A stretch of DNA of 64,000 bases from Trochalopteron elliotii. Its lineage: Eukaryota > Chordata > Aves > Passeriformes > Leiothrichidae. The number at the start of each line of letters is the position of its first letter. Positions within the stretch are counted from its first letter, which is position 1. Made by a program: the position numbers and the translations under genes. The stretch lies in assembly GCA_024734555.1 (NCBI GenBank), contig JANPWX010000651.1:2684718-2748717 (forward strand). Direction: 5' to 3'. The notes below the pieces were generated by a model, which saw only the letters and a list, made by a program, of their open reading frames with translations, ran no database searches and was not told the DNA's origin. This document shows positions 36,561-47,745 of the stretch, piece after piece.

Positions 36561-38344
36561 TGGAGTGACTCTGACAATATGGAAAAGGAGGTAAAAGTCA
36601 AACCCTGTGTGTCATGGTAGATGCTAAGGATCTCTAGAATTTCAAATCCAAGTCTTGCAGCTGGCCTGAAATGTTGGCTTTGAAGGTGCCTGTAAAATAC
36701 AGGCTTGGCTCTGGTTGGTGTGCTGGGGAAATGCTTTGCTGATATTCCAGCTACGGTAAACAGCTGCTGCAGCTGCCACCCCAGCACTCTGTGATGTTAA
36801 GTAGGAAAAATGGAAATTAAAAAGTCATGGAATTAATGGATGATCACATTTGTGATTGTAAATGGGGCACAGACAGGTATCTCTTCTCTTGTTCCTTACT
36901 GTCCACTGTGAAAACAGGAAGACACAGAAAAACAGTTAAAAATAAAAATATCCACATAGAAATATTGCATGTGAGAAACCAATTACCATTTTTTCAAATA
37001 TGAATTTTGGAAAAGAAATTCACTTTATTTACAAGCAATTTACTTTATTTTTGCTCTCTAATGTCTTCTGAAATGATTTTTAAATCTGTCAGTGCAGAAA
37101 AGACTTAGTGCACTGTGTCCATGTCCTTAATCAGCACCATCTGAGATATTAACTGAAATATTAACTCTCACTGCTCATGAACAACCCCTCAGATAATGTA
37201 GTTTATGACAGAAATAAGTTGTTGATGTTAAGCATCAAAGTTTCCTGAACCCTAGGTTCAAGCAATCAGTTTTAGGCTTGCCCACCAAGCTGGGTGCCAG
37301 ATGCAGCCCAGCCCTGGGGATGGGGGAGCCCCACCCACCTTGCCAAGGTCAGCAGAACCCATACAAACCATGAGAGCCTTGGCTATGGCACAGAGTGAAA
37401 TCACCGTGAGACATTCAAATGAGATAATTATATCCTGGTAATTTGCATCTCATTTTGGTGATGTAGTTGTACACTGCCAAGGCAGTGCTGGAAATCAATG
37501 CAGCACAGCTCAAGTCCTGTCATGTCACACTGCTGGCCCTTCAGAACGAGGTGCTGTTAACTCTGTACTCAGAAATCAAGTCCCTCAAGACAGGAAAACT
37601 ATTATGAAGCTGAACAACAATAATTTACACTTATAAAAGCTCCCTACTTTTCCTTCCATCTGGAGCAGAACAAGGAACTCCTGGACAGTTTTATTGTCTG
37701 CTGAAGTGAAATTTTACTCTTTGGCAACAGCAAATAAATCCACATTTCTCCTGCTGAGTTGCTTAACTAGTGCAGCGCTGTATCCAGACTCTAGAAAGGC
37801 CTGTGCATTCTCCTTGGAGAGGGCAATACTGCATGCATGACTGGAAAGTCTGTTTTGGAGCAGTGGCACAGCAATTTGTGCACCAAGTGATGTGTGCAGT
37901 GTTCTCCTTCCTGTTAGATCTGGATCTCAATCATAACAGAAACTTTACATTTAATTTTACTTATAGTTTATGCTGAATCACATAAAATGTGATCAACGCA
38001 GAGGCACAGCATTATTTCTTTGCACTTTTCACCACTTGCTGGTATCTTTTTCCCCAGTACCTGTGTGCTGCAACTTCACATTTGGTATTGTGACACCAAT
38101 GGAGTTCTAGGGCAAATCAGTGGAGATGTGCTAGCATCAAACAAACTTAAAAAAATTAAAACTTTGTAAGAAGATAGGTTCTTTCCACGCATTTCCTGTA
38201 ATTATTACGGAAACCTACACTAGCGTGCATCAGAGGGGAAAGTTACTGTACTAAGAAGCCCTGAACCCTGCCTGCCTGCCTGCCTTGGAATCTGCATGTT
38301 CCTGTTGAGTGCATCAGTGCAAGGGCGGCGGTGCCGATGCAAGG

Positions 38345-39105
38345 CGTGAGCTGTGGCGGGCGGGCAGGAGGGAAGGAAGGAAAGAAGGCTGGCGGGCAGG
38401 GAGGCAGGCAGGCAGGAAGGCTGGCTGGCAGGGAGGAAGGAAGGTGGGCAGGCTGTGACCCCAGGCAGGCTGGCAGGCAGGTGGGCAGGCAGGGCAGGCT
38501 GTGACCCCGGGCAGCCCCGGCCGCAGGCAGGAAGGCAGGGCAGGCAGGCCGGCTGGGAGCCTGGGCAGGCTGTGACTCCAGGCGGGCAGGCTGTGACTCC
38601 AGGCAGGAAGGCAGGCCGGCTGTGACCCCGGGCAGCCCCGGCCANNNNNNNNNNNNNNNNNNNNNNNNNNNNNNNNNNNNNNNNNNNNNNNNNNNNNNNN
38701 NNNNNNNNNNNNNNNNNNNNNNNNNNNNNNNNNNNNNNNNNNNNNNNNNNNNNNNNNNNNNNNNNNNNNNNNNNNNNNNNNNNNNNNNNNNNNNNNNNNN
38801 NNNNNNNNNNNNNNNNNNNNNNNNNNNNNNNNNNNNNNNNNNNNNNNNNNNNNNNNNNNNNNNNNNNNNNNNNNNNNNNNNNNNNNNNNNNNNNNNNNNN
38901 NNNNNNNNNNNNNNNNNNNNNNNNNNNNNNNNNNNNNNNNNNNNNNNNNNNNNNNNNNNNNNNNNNNNNNNNNNNNNNNNNNNNNNNNNNNNNNNNNNNN
39001 NNNNNNNNNNNNNNNNNNNNNNNNNNNNNNNNNNNNNNNNNNNNCCGGGCAGCCCCGGCCGCAGGCAGGCAGGAAGGCAGGGCAGGCAGGCTGGCTGTGA
39101 CCCCG
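38345..39105 (+). repeat. GC-rich CAGG-type minisatellite with gap
   Basis: Arrays of GGCAGG/GGAAGG/GGCTG are mixed with a larger unit that includes CTGTGACCCCGGGCAGCCCCGGCCGCAGG. Copies occur on both sides of the N run (CCGGGCAGCCCCGGCC appears before and after), so the gap lies inside the array. G/C strand asymmetry is strong. Confidence 0.9.
38645..39044. other. Assembly gap (400 N)
   Basis: There are 400 consecutive N inside the minisatellite. Translated frames crossing it are meaningless. Confidence 0.99.
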
Positions 39106-39243
39106 GGCACCCCCCGCTGAACCGCGGCTGCTGCCTCTCCCCGCCCGGGGCTTCCTTCACCCGCTCACAAAGCGCTGGGCTCTGCTCTGCTGTGTGAAAC
39201 AGCACAAAGTGAGGGACACCGTGTGCTCCTATTCCAGAGAGCA
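39105..39243 (+). other. GC-rich segment next to the minisatellite
   Basis: CCCCCCGCTGAACCGCGGCTG, CTCCCCGCCCGGGGCTTCC and CTCACAAAGCGCTGGG form a short CpG-bearing stretch in an otherwise AT-rich region. It is followed by a donor-like GAGCAG|GTATAA at 39244. It could be a promoter/first exon of an unknown transcript or simply the flank of the repeat. Confidence 0.3.
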
Positions 39244-41535
39244 GGTATAATAATCTCTGTAATTACACGCAACTGCACGGCAAAGACCGTGAAAATACAG
39301 AGTAACTGCATGTTCCTGCAGCTTACTTGTTAATTATGCACCACTGCTAACGAGTTCAAAGATAAATTATCATTGCAGGATTTGGGTGCCTGCTAAGGTG
39401 GGTCATAATGGAATTCATGCTATTGAAGGCTTGTTTTTGTTCATTTTCCAGAGGAATGGGGAAGGGAAACAAGTCACCTCGTATGCCAAAAGGCTTAAGT
39501 GCATATTTTGTCCTGTTACAGCAGAGGCACACTACCATACAAAATAACATGGTGCAATTAGGAAAACTGGGTGAATAAACAAACAAAAATAATTTCCAAT
39601 AATAAATCACTTTTCAAACTCCATTCAGTAATCCTCTTAAGCAAATGTGGTTAAAATCATTGATATTGCATGCAATAGAACTGCTGTGGGTTTCCTGGCC
39701 CAGTATTTAAACTTGTATGGGCTAAAACCAGAGGAAAATGTCATTTCACAGGCGTCACTAGGAAAACTATCAGTTGCAGCAAGGACAGGGCTCTACCCAT
39801 GCAGTCTGCCTGGGCTCTTGAAATAGTGTATCCTTTATGGTATCATAGATCATCTTGTGAGGCCAGTTCATAGCCTGTGCTAGCTCTCCTGTGAGCTGCA
39901 CTGCAGTATTTTGGACTCCAACTTACAATTTTAATAGGTATTTTAATAGTATTCAATAAGACAAAATTAGCCTCTCTATAAACATTGCTCTTCTCCAAAG
40001 TGAAGCTTCCCTTTAAATTATGACTCCACGATGGTTGTTTGGTCAGCCATTTATACTGACTTTTACAACCTGTGTTGGATCACCTTGGGTTTTATTTGTG
40101 ATATTTTTTTTTCAATTTCATTAATCTCATATTGATTTTCTTCCTGAAAGGTGTTGTTGATATTTCTGAGCATTTTTTCTATTGAAGTTCTTGATCTGTT
40201 TCTTCCAAAAAAGTCCAGTGTTGATTGCAAAGGAAGATGTTGGTCTTTAGGGGTTGCAGAATCAGGATGGGCAGAAACAAAATAGCCAACTATTATTTCC
40301 TGCTGCTTATAGAAACATGAAGTACAGAATAAGACCCCAGTGAAACTGACTGTGCATAACTGCAGACAAAAACAGCAAATAACTTCAGCTACAGAATGAC
40401 TGTTGGTTTGAATGGGTTTATGTTTATGTAAAGTACATAATGACTACAAGGGAGCACTGTGAACAGGGCAGTCTCATTGAAGCCCCTTAGCACAGCTGCT
40501 GCAGCTGATGAGACCCTCTGAAGATGGAAACCTGGATCATAGAAGGATGAAAAAAGAGAAGGAAACATGCCTTGTTTTCTTTAACTCATTTTACTCCCTT
40601 CTCAGTCTACCCTGGAGCCTCAAGAACTGTTTGCAGGTTCTCCTAGAGCACAGCCATCTGCCAAAGTGAATGGAAATGATGTTTCTTCACTCCCAGGGGC
40701 TGCTCTTGTTCTCCCTGAAATCTGCAGCGAGATTTTTGCTGTTTTCAGTAGTACCAGCCACAGGTTGACCAGGCCTTGAAAGGCCCCTAATGAAAAAGAG
40801 CAGAGAGCACTGAATGGGAGAGATACTCATTAATAACTATTTAGGAGAACATGGTTTCCTTGAAAAGCTAATTATCTTGAGAGCTACCCATTCAAAAAAA
40901 AAAGTCTGATCAATGAGAGAACAAATTAAAAATGAAGAATCTCTCATAAAACCAGACAGTGGAATACTGCATTCAAGAGGACAGTCACAAATTAAAAGAA
41001 ATGTCAACATATCAAGTGGCAGGAACTTCAAAAGGTAATTTTTTCGCTCATTTTCATATGCATTCTTCATGAGCAACATCAAGAATGTAACATGCTAATA
41101 GCTAATAACAGGATAAGATTCACTAATTTACCAACTGAATAACTTAATGTGTATCAAAGGAATAATTTTCTCATTTCATTCTTTTTTTTAGATCTAACAC
41201 TAAGCTGGGTATTATCAAGTAGATAAAACTGCATAGATTACAAGTCATCATGGAAATAGTCATTTTAGAATTAAGATTGCTTTTTTATGTTGCATGTCTC
41301 CTTTAGGTTTAAGGAATCACATACCTTTTACCCTCATCATAATTCAGACTTCAAAAAAGAAATCAGGAAGTTATCTTTGTGGACATGTGAAGTTCTGCTA
41401 AAACCAGAATGGTTTGCAGAGACAGATGTGTCACGATCTTAAACTCTGAAAATGTTGAGGAGTGCAGAGGGAAGAAGGGGATACCAAACATTTGGCCATG
41501 TAAAATCACAGCAGACCTGACCCAGTGTTGGTTCA

Positions 41536-41606
41536 GTCCTGCTTTGAGCAGAAGGCAGGAGCTGATCTAAAGGCCCTGTCCAACCACTATTTCTATGGTG
41601 TAACTC
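41536..41606 (+). mobile_element. Old CR1 3' fragment (probable)
   Basis: CTGCTTTGAGCAGAAGGCAGGAGCTGATCT, then AAAGGCCCTGTCCAACCACT and ATTTCTATGGT, resembles the older CR1 tail form (GGACTAGATGATCT...CCCTTCCAACC..TATTCTATG), with much divergence. Confidence 0.6.
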
Positions 41607-44231
41607 AGATTTACGCCAAAATCTTAACACAGGTGATGTCAAACACAACTAACCTAATAGTTGACACAGCAGAACAGAGGAAGGAGGACACACCTCCCCA
41701 AGCTGGCTTGTTTCATCAGAGCCAGCTCCTGGCCAGCAGGACACAGCACTGCAGTGTCACTCACAGTGTCACCTCCCCTCCTCACACCCTAGCCACAAAC
41801 ACGTGTTCTGATGCCCTTTAATGGGGAAGGCCAGGCTGTTGGAACTAATGGTTTTGTGGCAGATGGAGCAACATTTGCAATTGGGGAAAAAAACAATCTC
41901 AGGCTGCCAAAACATTAATAATTCTGCTTTCTTGGAAATATTCTGCCACTGTCACCACTACATGTAAATTTGTCATGTAAATATGACTCTTTCCAAGGAA
42001 AAAGGTGTGGTTCAGCAGGGTTTCTGAGGACAAGGACCTCTCTGCACCTGTTTTTTCTCTCCTTCAACACCATTTTCTTCCAGTCACAAATTTTCAGAGC
42101 TGCAGCACCATGGGGGTGATACTCCTGGTGATTTCAGTGAGAGACAGGAGTGAGCAGGGCTGGCTTGGGCCGGCTGGCCCATGGTCCCCACTCAGCTGAA
42201 CCAGGCAGTCAGGACACAGTGAAATCCAGCAGGGAAGGGCTTATTTTGGATTGTTTGCATATTTTTGCACACTGTATCTCTTTCTGTGAATGCCTGTGTT
42301 CCTTACACTGTCAGAGAAACAAGAATTTCCTGATCTTCCTTTATACCACACAGTATTTTTCATAGCCTTATAATGTTTTTTATTAATTTCCTTTTAAAAA
42401 TAGATGCTCATAATCCTTTCAAATTCTGCATCTGTACAACATCAGAGCATTTCAGTGAATCTTTCAGTCCATTTATATTCCAGCTGCCTGGTGCTGGAGT
42501 CAGACATGTGGTGGTAGTACTGCAGGCAGTAAAGGTGTCCAACCTCTCTGCAGTTCTCCTGCTGTAATTATTGATCTCTGGGGAAACTGAGCCTCAAACA
42601 TCAAAAAACCTTTCTGTGATGCCAGACTGTTTAGCAGAAGGCAATGGGACCAGTGGGCTTTCAGTTTAAAAGGACAGCCATTGTCCCTTCACTGAGGACG
42701 AGCTGAGACTTATTTTTACATTCACACTTTTATATACATCATGACAAAAACCTGAATAATTCTATTTTCATTTAGGAGGAGAGTACAAGACAAAGAAATA
42801 GTCTGATAGATTTTAGATTAGAGCTTCTTCCCTGAGAAGAGGGGCTGTTGCAGTGTGGTCCCATACCAGAGATAATCCTCTTTTCCCCAATACTGTCAGC
42901 TGGGCCAATATATTTTCAAGAGTTGCTGCACTAAACTGAGAGTTCTCCAACATGATGTATCTGCAAATTTAGATTACTCTCCCTCTGTCAGTCCTAGGAT
43001 TAAGAAGTCATGAAAGTAATCTGGATCATAGTGATATTATAACAATTGTTCTGAAATGGAACAATATCCCACATCTGTTTGTATTCTCCAACTTGAGACA
43101 TACCTTCAGGAAGTCAGTTTCTGATGGCATGTTTGGGCAAACGATGCCTTATCTGCATGCTTTTTCCATGCATCATCCTGATCTGGGAAGCTGGATGCCA
43201 TAAGCAGAAAGCTATGTTACTTGTACAGGTTTGGGAGTCAGTGTAGTCCACAACATATTCCTCACAACCATCAGCCTCACAAAGCCTGCCCAAGAAGCTG
43301 GAGATGTTCTGTATCTGTCAGAGGAACCACAGGAAGTGTTTGAAACAAGAATCTCCAACAAAGAGCATCTTGACCTTATGGATATGACATATTTCTGTTT
43401 CCTAAAACTAAAACCCACTACATGTATGAACTGGCACTGCAAACACAAGTGCAAGTAAAAGAGTTCTACTGTTGCTGGACTCCTCCTCCTCCTCCTCAAT
43501 TTAGGCAGTCAGCAAAATTACTTTCTCAGTATTAAGTTACAGTAAAGAATTGTTACTTGTGGTGTAACTGAGAGTAAAGACAAAGTCAACGGGGTTTGCT
43601 TCAGTTTATGACACTTCAAATAAAGCCTCTAAATTTGTTTGGATCATAGAAGTATAGAGAAAATATGTGCTACAAAAATAGAAGTTTCTTACTAAAGCAG
43701 TTTTTATGGAAATGCTCACAGATGAGTTAGTGTTATTTGCTTCTAATTTGGGTTTCATTCTCCATACTGTACGTTAACAAACTTAGACCACTTAATGCCA
43801 AGTGCCTTACACATTTTTCTTTAATTAAATTTCTCCAAAGAATCACATTACATGAGCATTTGCCAATACAAAAAGCACACTCAGAGATCCTGGGTAAAAT
43901 CCAGCACCCCTACAGTAACCAGTAAAATTCCCATTGAAGACGTGATTCTACTGTACAGGTCTTTGCTATATATGGGTAATAGAAATTACCTTGTCACTTA
44001 TGAATTAAGTTCTTCAGTACACTATTCTAAGAACCTTAGCTGTGAATGAGCTCCACACTAGCACTTACCACTTCCCTTGCTAGAAAAAAACAATGTTACT
44101 TCAGAGTTCAGTAATGTCTGTTTTCAGGTATGTTTATAATTGCTGGACTATGCAGCCAGTGCCAGTTTAGACAAGCTTCCTGCTTGTGGACAGAGGTAGG
44201 TACTCAGTCTAATAATCTGCAGATTATTAAA

Positions 44232-44280
44232 CTAATAATCTAATCTAATAATCTAATCTAATAATCTAATCTAATAATCT
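44232..44280 (+). repeat. 13-bp tandem repeat (CTAATAATCTAAT)
   Basis: There are 3.8 perfect copies of CTAATAATCTAAT. Just before the array is TAATAATCTGCAGATTATTA, a near-perfect palindrome. Confidence 0.95.
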
Positions 44281-44791
44281 TTTACTATAGAGTTTGAGCA
44301 CAGGATTGCCTGCACTGAGCTCTGGGAGAAACCTGAACCATTAGAATTTAGGGATTCTCTTAACTGTTCACTAATAAGTTATAGGTGATTAGCATATGAA
44401 AGTGGAAGATTTAGAACAGTCTTTATGATCATTGATAGAAGACCAGGTGTAACAATTTACCTGTATTTCATTCTTTTTGCCTGTGTGAGATGCTGAGGTG
44501 GGTCGTTCTGCCATTCTTCCTCTGACACAGGTTTTTAGCATAATTTTTTCTTCCATAACTCACCCCCACTGCTGTGGGATTTGATTTCTTTCTTTGGGAA
44601 AAGAATCAATCAAGGCTGCTCTAGGCCAGCACTGGTCAGCAAGGGCACGAGCAGGAGTGTTTGAACTGGTGCCTGCTCCTGCCGTGGCTCTTGGGACCTC
44701 ACCATCCTGCAACTGTAGGAAGGACAGCGGGCTGAGGGCTGCTCCTCTGCTTCAGAGTAAAGTTACTTTACTAACTGGTGTTTTCTTGCAG

Positions 44792-44869
44792 CTCTGAGAT
44801 GTTACCTAGTTACCAGCAAATCACAGCCTGGTAACCACCCAGAGAATTCTGGGGTTTATTTACAACAAG
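44792..44869 (+). other. Orphan exon candidate with ideal splice sites
   Basis: The acceptor is GGTGTTTTCTTGCAG and the donor is CAAG|GTAAGT (full consensus). The 78-bp interval is open in one frame (LRCYLVTSKSQPGNHPENSG...), with length divisible by three. No homologue is recognised and no gene is known here between WNK2 and FAM120A. It could be an lncRNA exon or chance. Confidence 0.3.
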
Positions 44870-47261
44870 GTAAGTGACCCTGAACACGTCAGGCTGGGGA
44901 CACTTAGGCTGTCCAACTGGACAACAGGATGAGAATCACCCAAAATTTATTTAAAGTGTTAAGATTAAAACTGTGGTATGAAATTAATTACCATTAGTAT
45001 TGACAACCCTAATTCTATTTAAAATCTATTGAGCTGCTTTAAAATTAAACTTCAGGTTCCCTTCACCTGCAGCCCAGCCCTGAAGCTGTCGAAGCCTGTG
45101 TTGTCCATCCCATGCCAGATTTTCCCATTTGGTTGGAAGATGGCTATTAATAGACCATAAGTGGATATAAAAAAAAGAAAAAAGTGAGATTACCCAGTTC
45201 TGCAAACAACCATGTTTGCTTGTTTCAGTTTTGAGAAAGATTGTCCAAAATTTAGGGGTTTAATCCTCCCCTTTTGTGGCTCTGGACAATCCATCCCTAC
45301 TGCCTCCCCCAGTGCTGGCTAAGAGGGGTTGCTAAGCGACATGTTCTTCTCTTCTGTACTTTAGCAGAGAGGAACAGATCAAAGACACCCACAGTCCTGA
45401 ATTATTTTATAAATGAATTTAAAGAGACACTCTCCTGTGCTATATTATGTGGGGGGAGATCAAAAGTTGCTGGGTATAGTGAGAGTAACTGGAGAATTAA
45501 ACTGGCGTCTTCTGGAAAAGAAGAATGCTCTCATAAATGAGAGCTGTTTAGCATTTCCCTTTTTTCTTGTTTTTTTTTTTTTTCTTTTTCAGAACTAGAT
45601 TACAAATTTTATGCTAATTAATGTTTCTAGTTTCGTGGCTATCAGGAGACTGAGCGCAGGCCAGGCTGCACATGTGTACAACTTTAGAAGTCAGGGTATC
45701 TGTCATCGAGTGACAAGCTTGCAGGGTTTAACTCTTCTCATCTCTCGCAAAAGAGATTACCTATTATCAAAAAAATATTTAATTCTTTAATTTTTAAAAG
45801 TTTTCCTGACTGGTGTTAGGCAAGAAAGCCACAGAATAAAGTTCAAGTGATGTATCTTTAAAAGAATAAATGAAGATAAGGAAGTAACCTGTGTAGATCA
45901 GGCAGAAAACCTACGATACCAATGTCTCAGACCTTGCTGAAAAGAATGAAAACCAAATGACTAACCTGTAATTACAAAAGCTGGGAATACACAAGTTTAA
46001 ATGTTACCTCGTACAAGACCTTCACTTTCCTGGCATCAGCTTGGCTGCTCTGTGCAAGCTGTGGAGTGTGTAGGAGGCTGGCAGCTGAGGCAGGTGTTTG
46101 CTGGAACAGAAAAGGGGGGAATTATTTGCCCTTATATCTACTCAGTTTCAAATACCATCAATGATGTAAAAGGAAGAAAACCCCACCACTTGGTAAGAAA
46201 GTGCAAGGCTTTCTCATGACTTTTCATTTCCAAAGCTGCCATGGCTGGCACAGCCCTCAGAAAATGGAAAGACACACAAAAAACACTTAAAGTCTTCCTT
46301 AGGCAAGCAAGACGGACCATTTATGTAGAAAGTAAAACTCTTAGGTCAGATAGCTGCAAAAAATTGCATGTAAAATTTTTCCCACGTGCAAATCTCGTTG
46401 TTCTGTAGCAGCCACCTGAGCTGCACAAGCAAAAGTCTCCTTTAAGGCTGGTTCAGGGGCTGCTGAGGCAGAGGTGCCCCTGTAGCTCCTCCAGGGACAA
46501 CATCACTGTGGGAAGGTGTGCACAGAGGACCCCACTCTTCACCATGTGCCTGGTCACAGAGTGGAGCAAGCCTCTCCCTCTTGTCCTAGGCCAGTAATCT
46601 CACATCAAACTGAGGGTAGATTACTGAAACTAATACACTCTAGGACTATAAAGGGATTAACCTCACATAAATCTTCACCAAAAAAAACCCAGTGTTAGCT
46701 TTTATTTACATGCATTTTATTTTCCAGTGAGAAAACAAGCCTCCCTTTTTTTCCTGCATCATTAAAAGTCTCTTCAGAATTCTGACTGCTTAGATTTGGC
46801 ATGTAAAATTCACTGTACTACAGCTAACCTACATTCTCGTAAAAGCACGTATTTTAGAACAGGGCTCAGCCAGTTTCCCCATTTGTAGATATCAATTACA
46901 CAGGCAAGATATGTGCTTTACTCTCACTGACAGAGTGTTTTATGTGTAAACATCTTGACCAGCATTACGCTGTCAGTGGATAGCAGATTTGGTGTGTTTT
47001 GGCTGAATTTCTGAAGGGGAAAACTGTGACTTGCACTCTAAATATTTTTTCTGGAGAATGGATTCCTCCACGCACTATGAGCATCTTGTACAGAATACAA
47101 GTAAACATTTGGGAAGGAATTTCATGCTTATGGCAGGTATTGATTCACCAGCCTTGGAAACTGAACTTCCTTGGACTGACTGCACAGCACAGCTCTGGCT
47201 GTGTGAGCTCTGCAGGCCAGCCACGTTCCACCACACCTCTGCTCCTGCTGCAAGGAGACAC

Positions 47262-47745
47262 TCAGAGAACCCTAGAGGTGAATGGCTTGGAAGGGCTCTC
47301 ACAGCCCATCCAGTGCCACCCCTGCCATAGCAGGGACACCTTCCACTGCCCCAGAGTGCTCCAAGCCCCAGTGTCCAACCTGGCCTTGCACAGATCCAGG
47401 GGCAGCCACAGCTTCCCTGGGCAGCCTGTGCCAGGGCTCCACCACTCTCACAGCCAAGAATTTCTTTCTTAAATTTAACCTAAACCTGTCCTCTGCCAGT
47501 CTGAAGCCATTCTCCCTGGTTCTGTCACTCCAGGTCCTTGCAAATAGCCTCTTTTCCTTTTCCTTGTAAGTTTCCTTCAGGTACTGGAAGGCTGCAGTTG
47601 GGTCACCCTGAAGCTTCTCTTCTCCAGGCTGAACAGCCCCAATCCTCTCAGCCTTCCCTTGTAGCAGAGGTGCTCCATCCTTCTGATCATCTTGGCAGCC
47701 TCCTCTGGACTTGCTCCAACAGGTTGATGTCCTTCCTCACTGTGC
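47262..47745 (-). mobile_element. CR1 LINE, long 3' fragment
   Basis: This is the longest CR1 piece lying clear of gaps (about 480 bp), in reverse orientation. On the + strand it runs CCATCCAGTGCCACCCCTGCC, CTCCAAGCCCCAGTGTCCAACC, CTTCCCTGGGCAGCCTGTGCC, AGGGCTCCACCACTCTCACAG, TCTCTTCTCCAGGCTGAACA, CCTCCTCTGGACTTGCTCCAAC. It spans the CR1 3' UTR and part of the decayed ORF2 end. Confidence 0.95.

Larger units (their letters stand above)
25891..38344. other. Intergenic region, left half
   Basis: I see no convincing gene. It contains a purine-rich (GAGGAG)n tract near 25950-25982, one CR1 tail (28262-28352), the LTR-like candidate at 36.2 kb, and a few short tandem repeats (two copies of GATGATAGAAGAATT near 33036; CAAA repeats near 33810). 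Open frames of 60-160 codons (for example 26901-27377 minus) lack recognisable domains. Confidence 0.6.

Noticed and set aside
38220..39205. Frames of 190-320 codons across the minisatellite
   Set aside because: They are mostly N or translated repeat, so they have no coding meaning.
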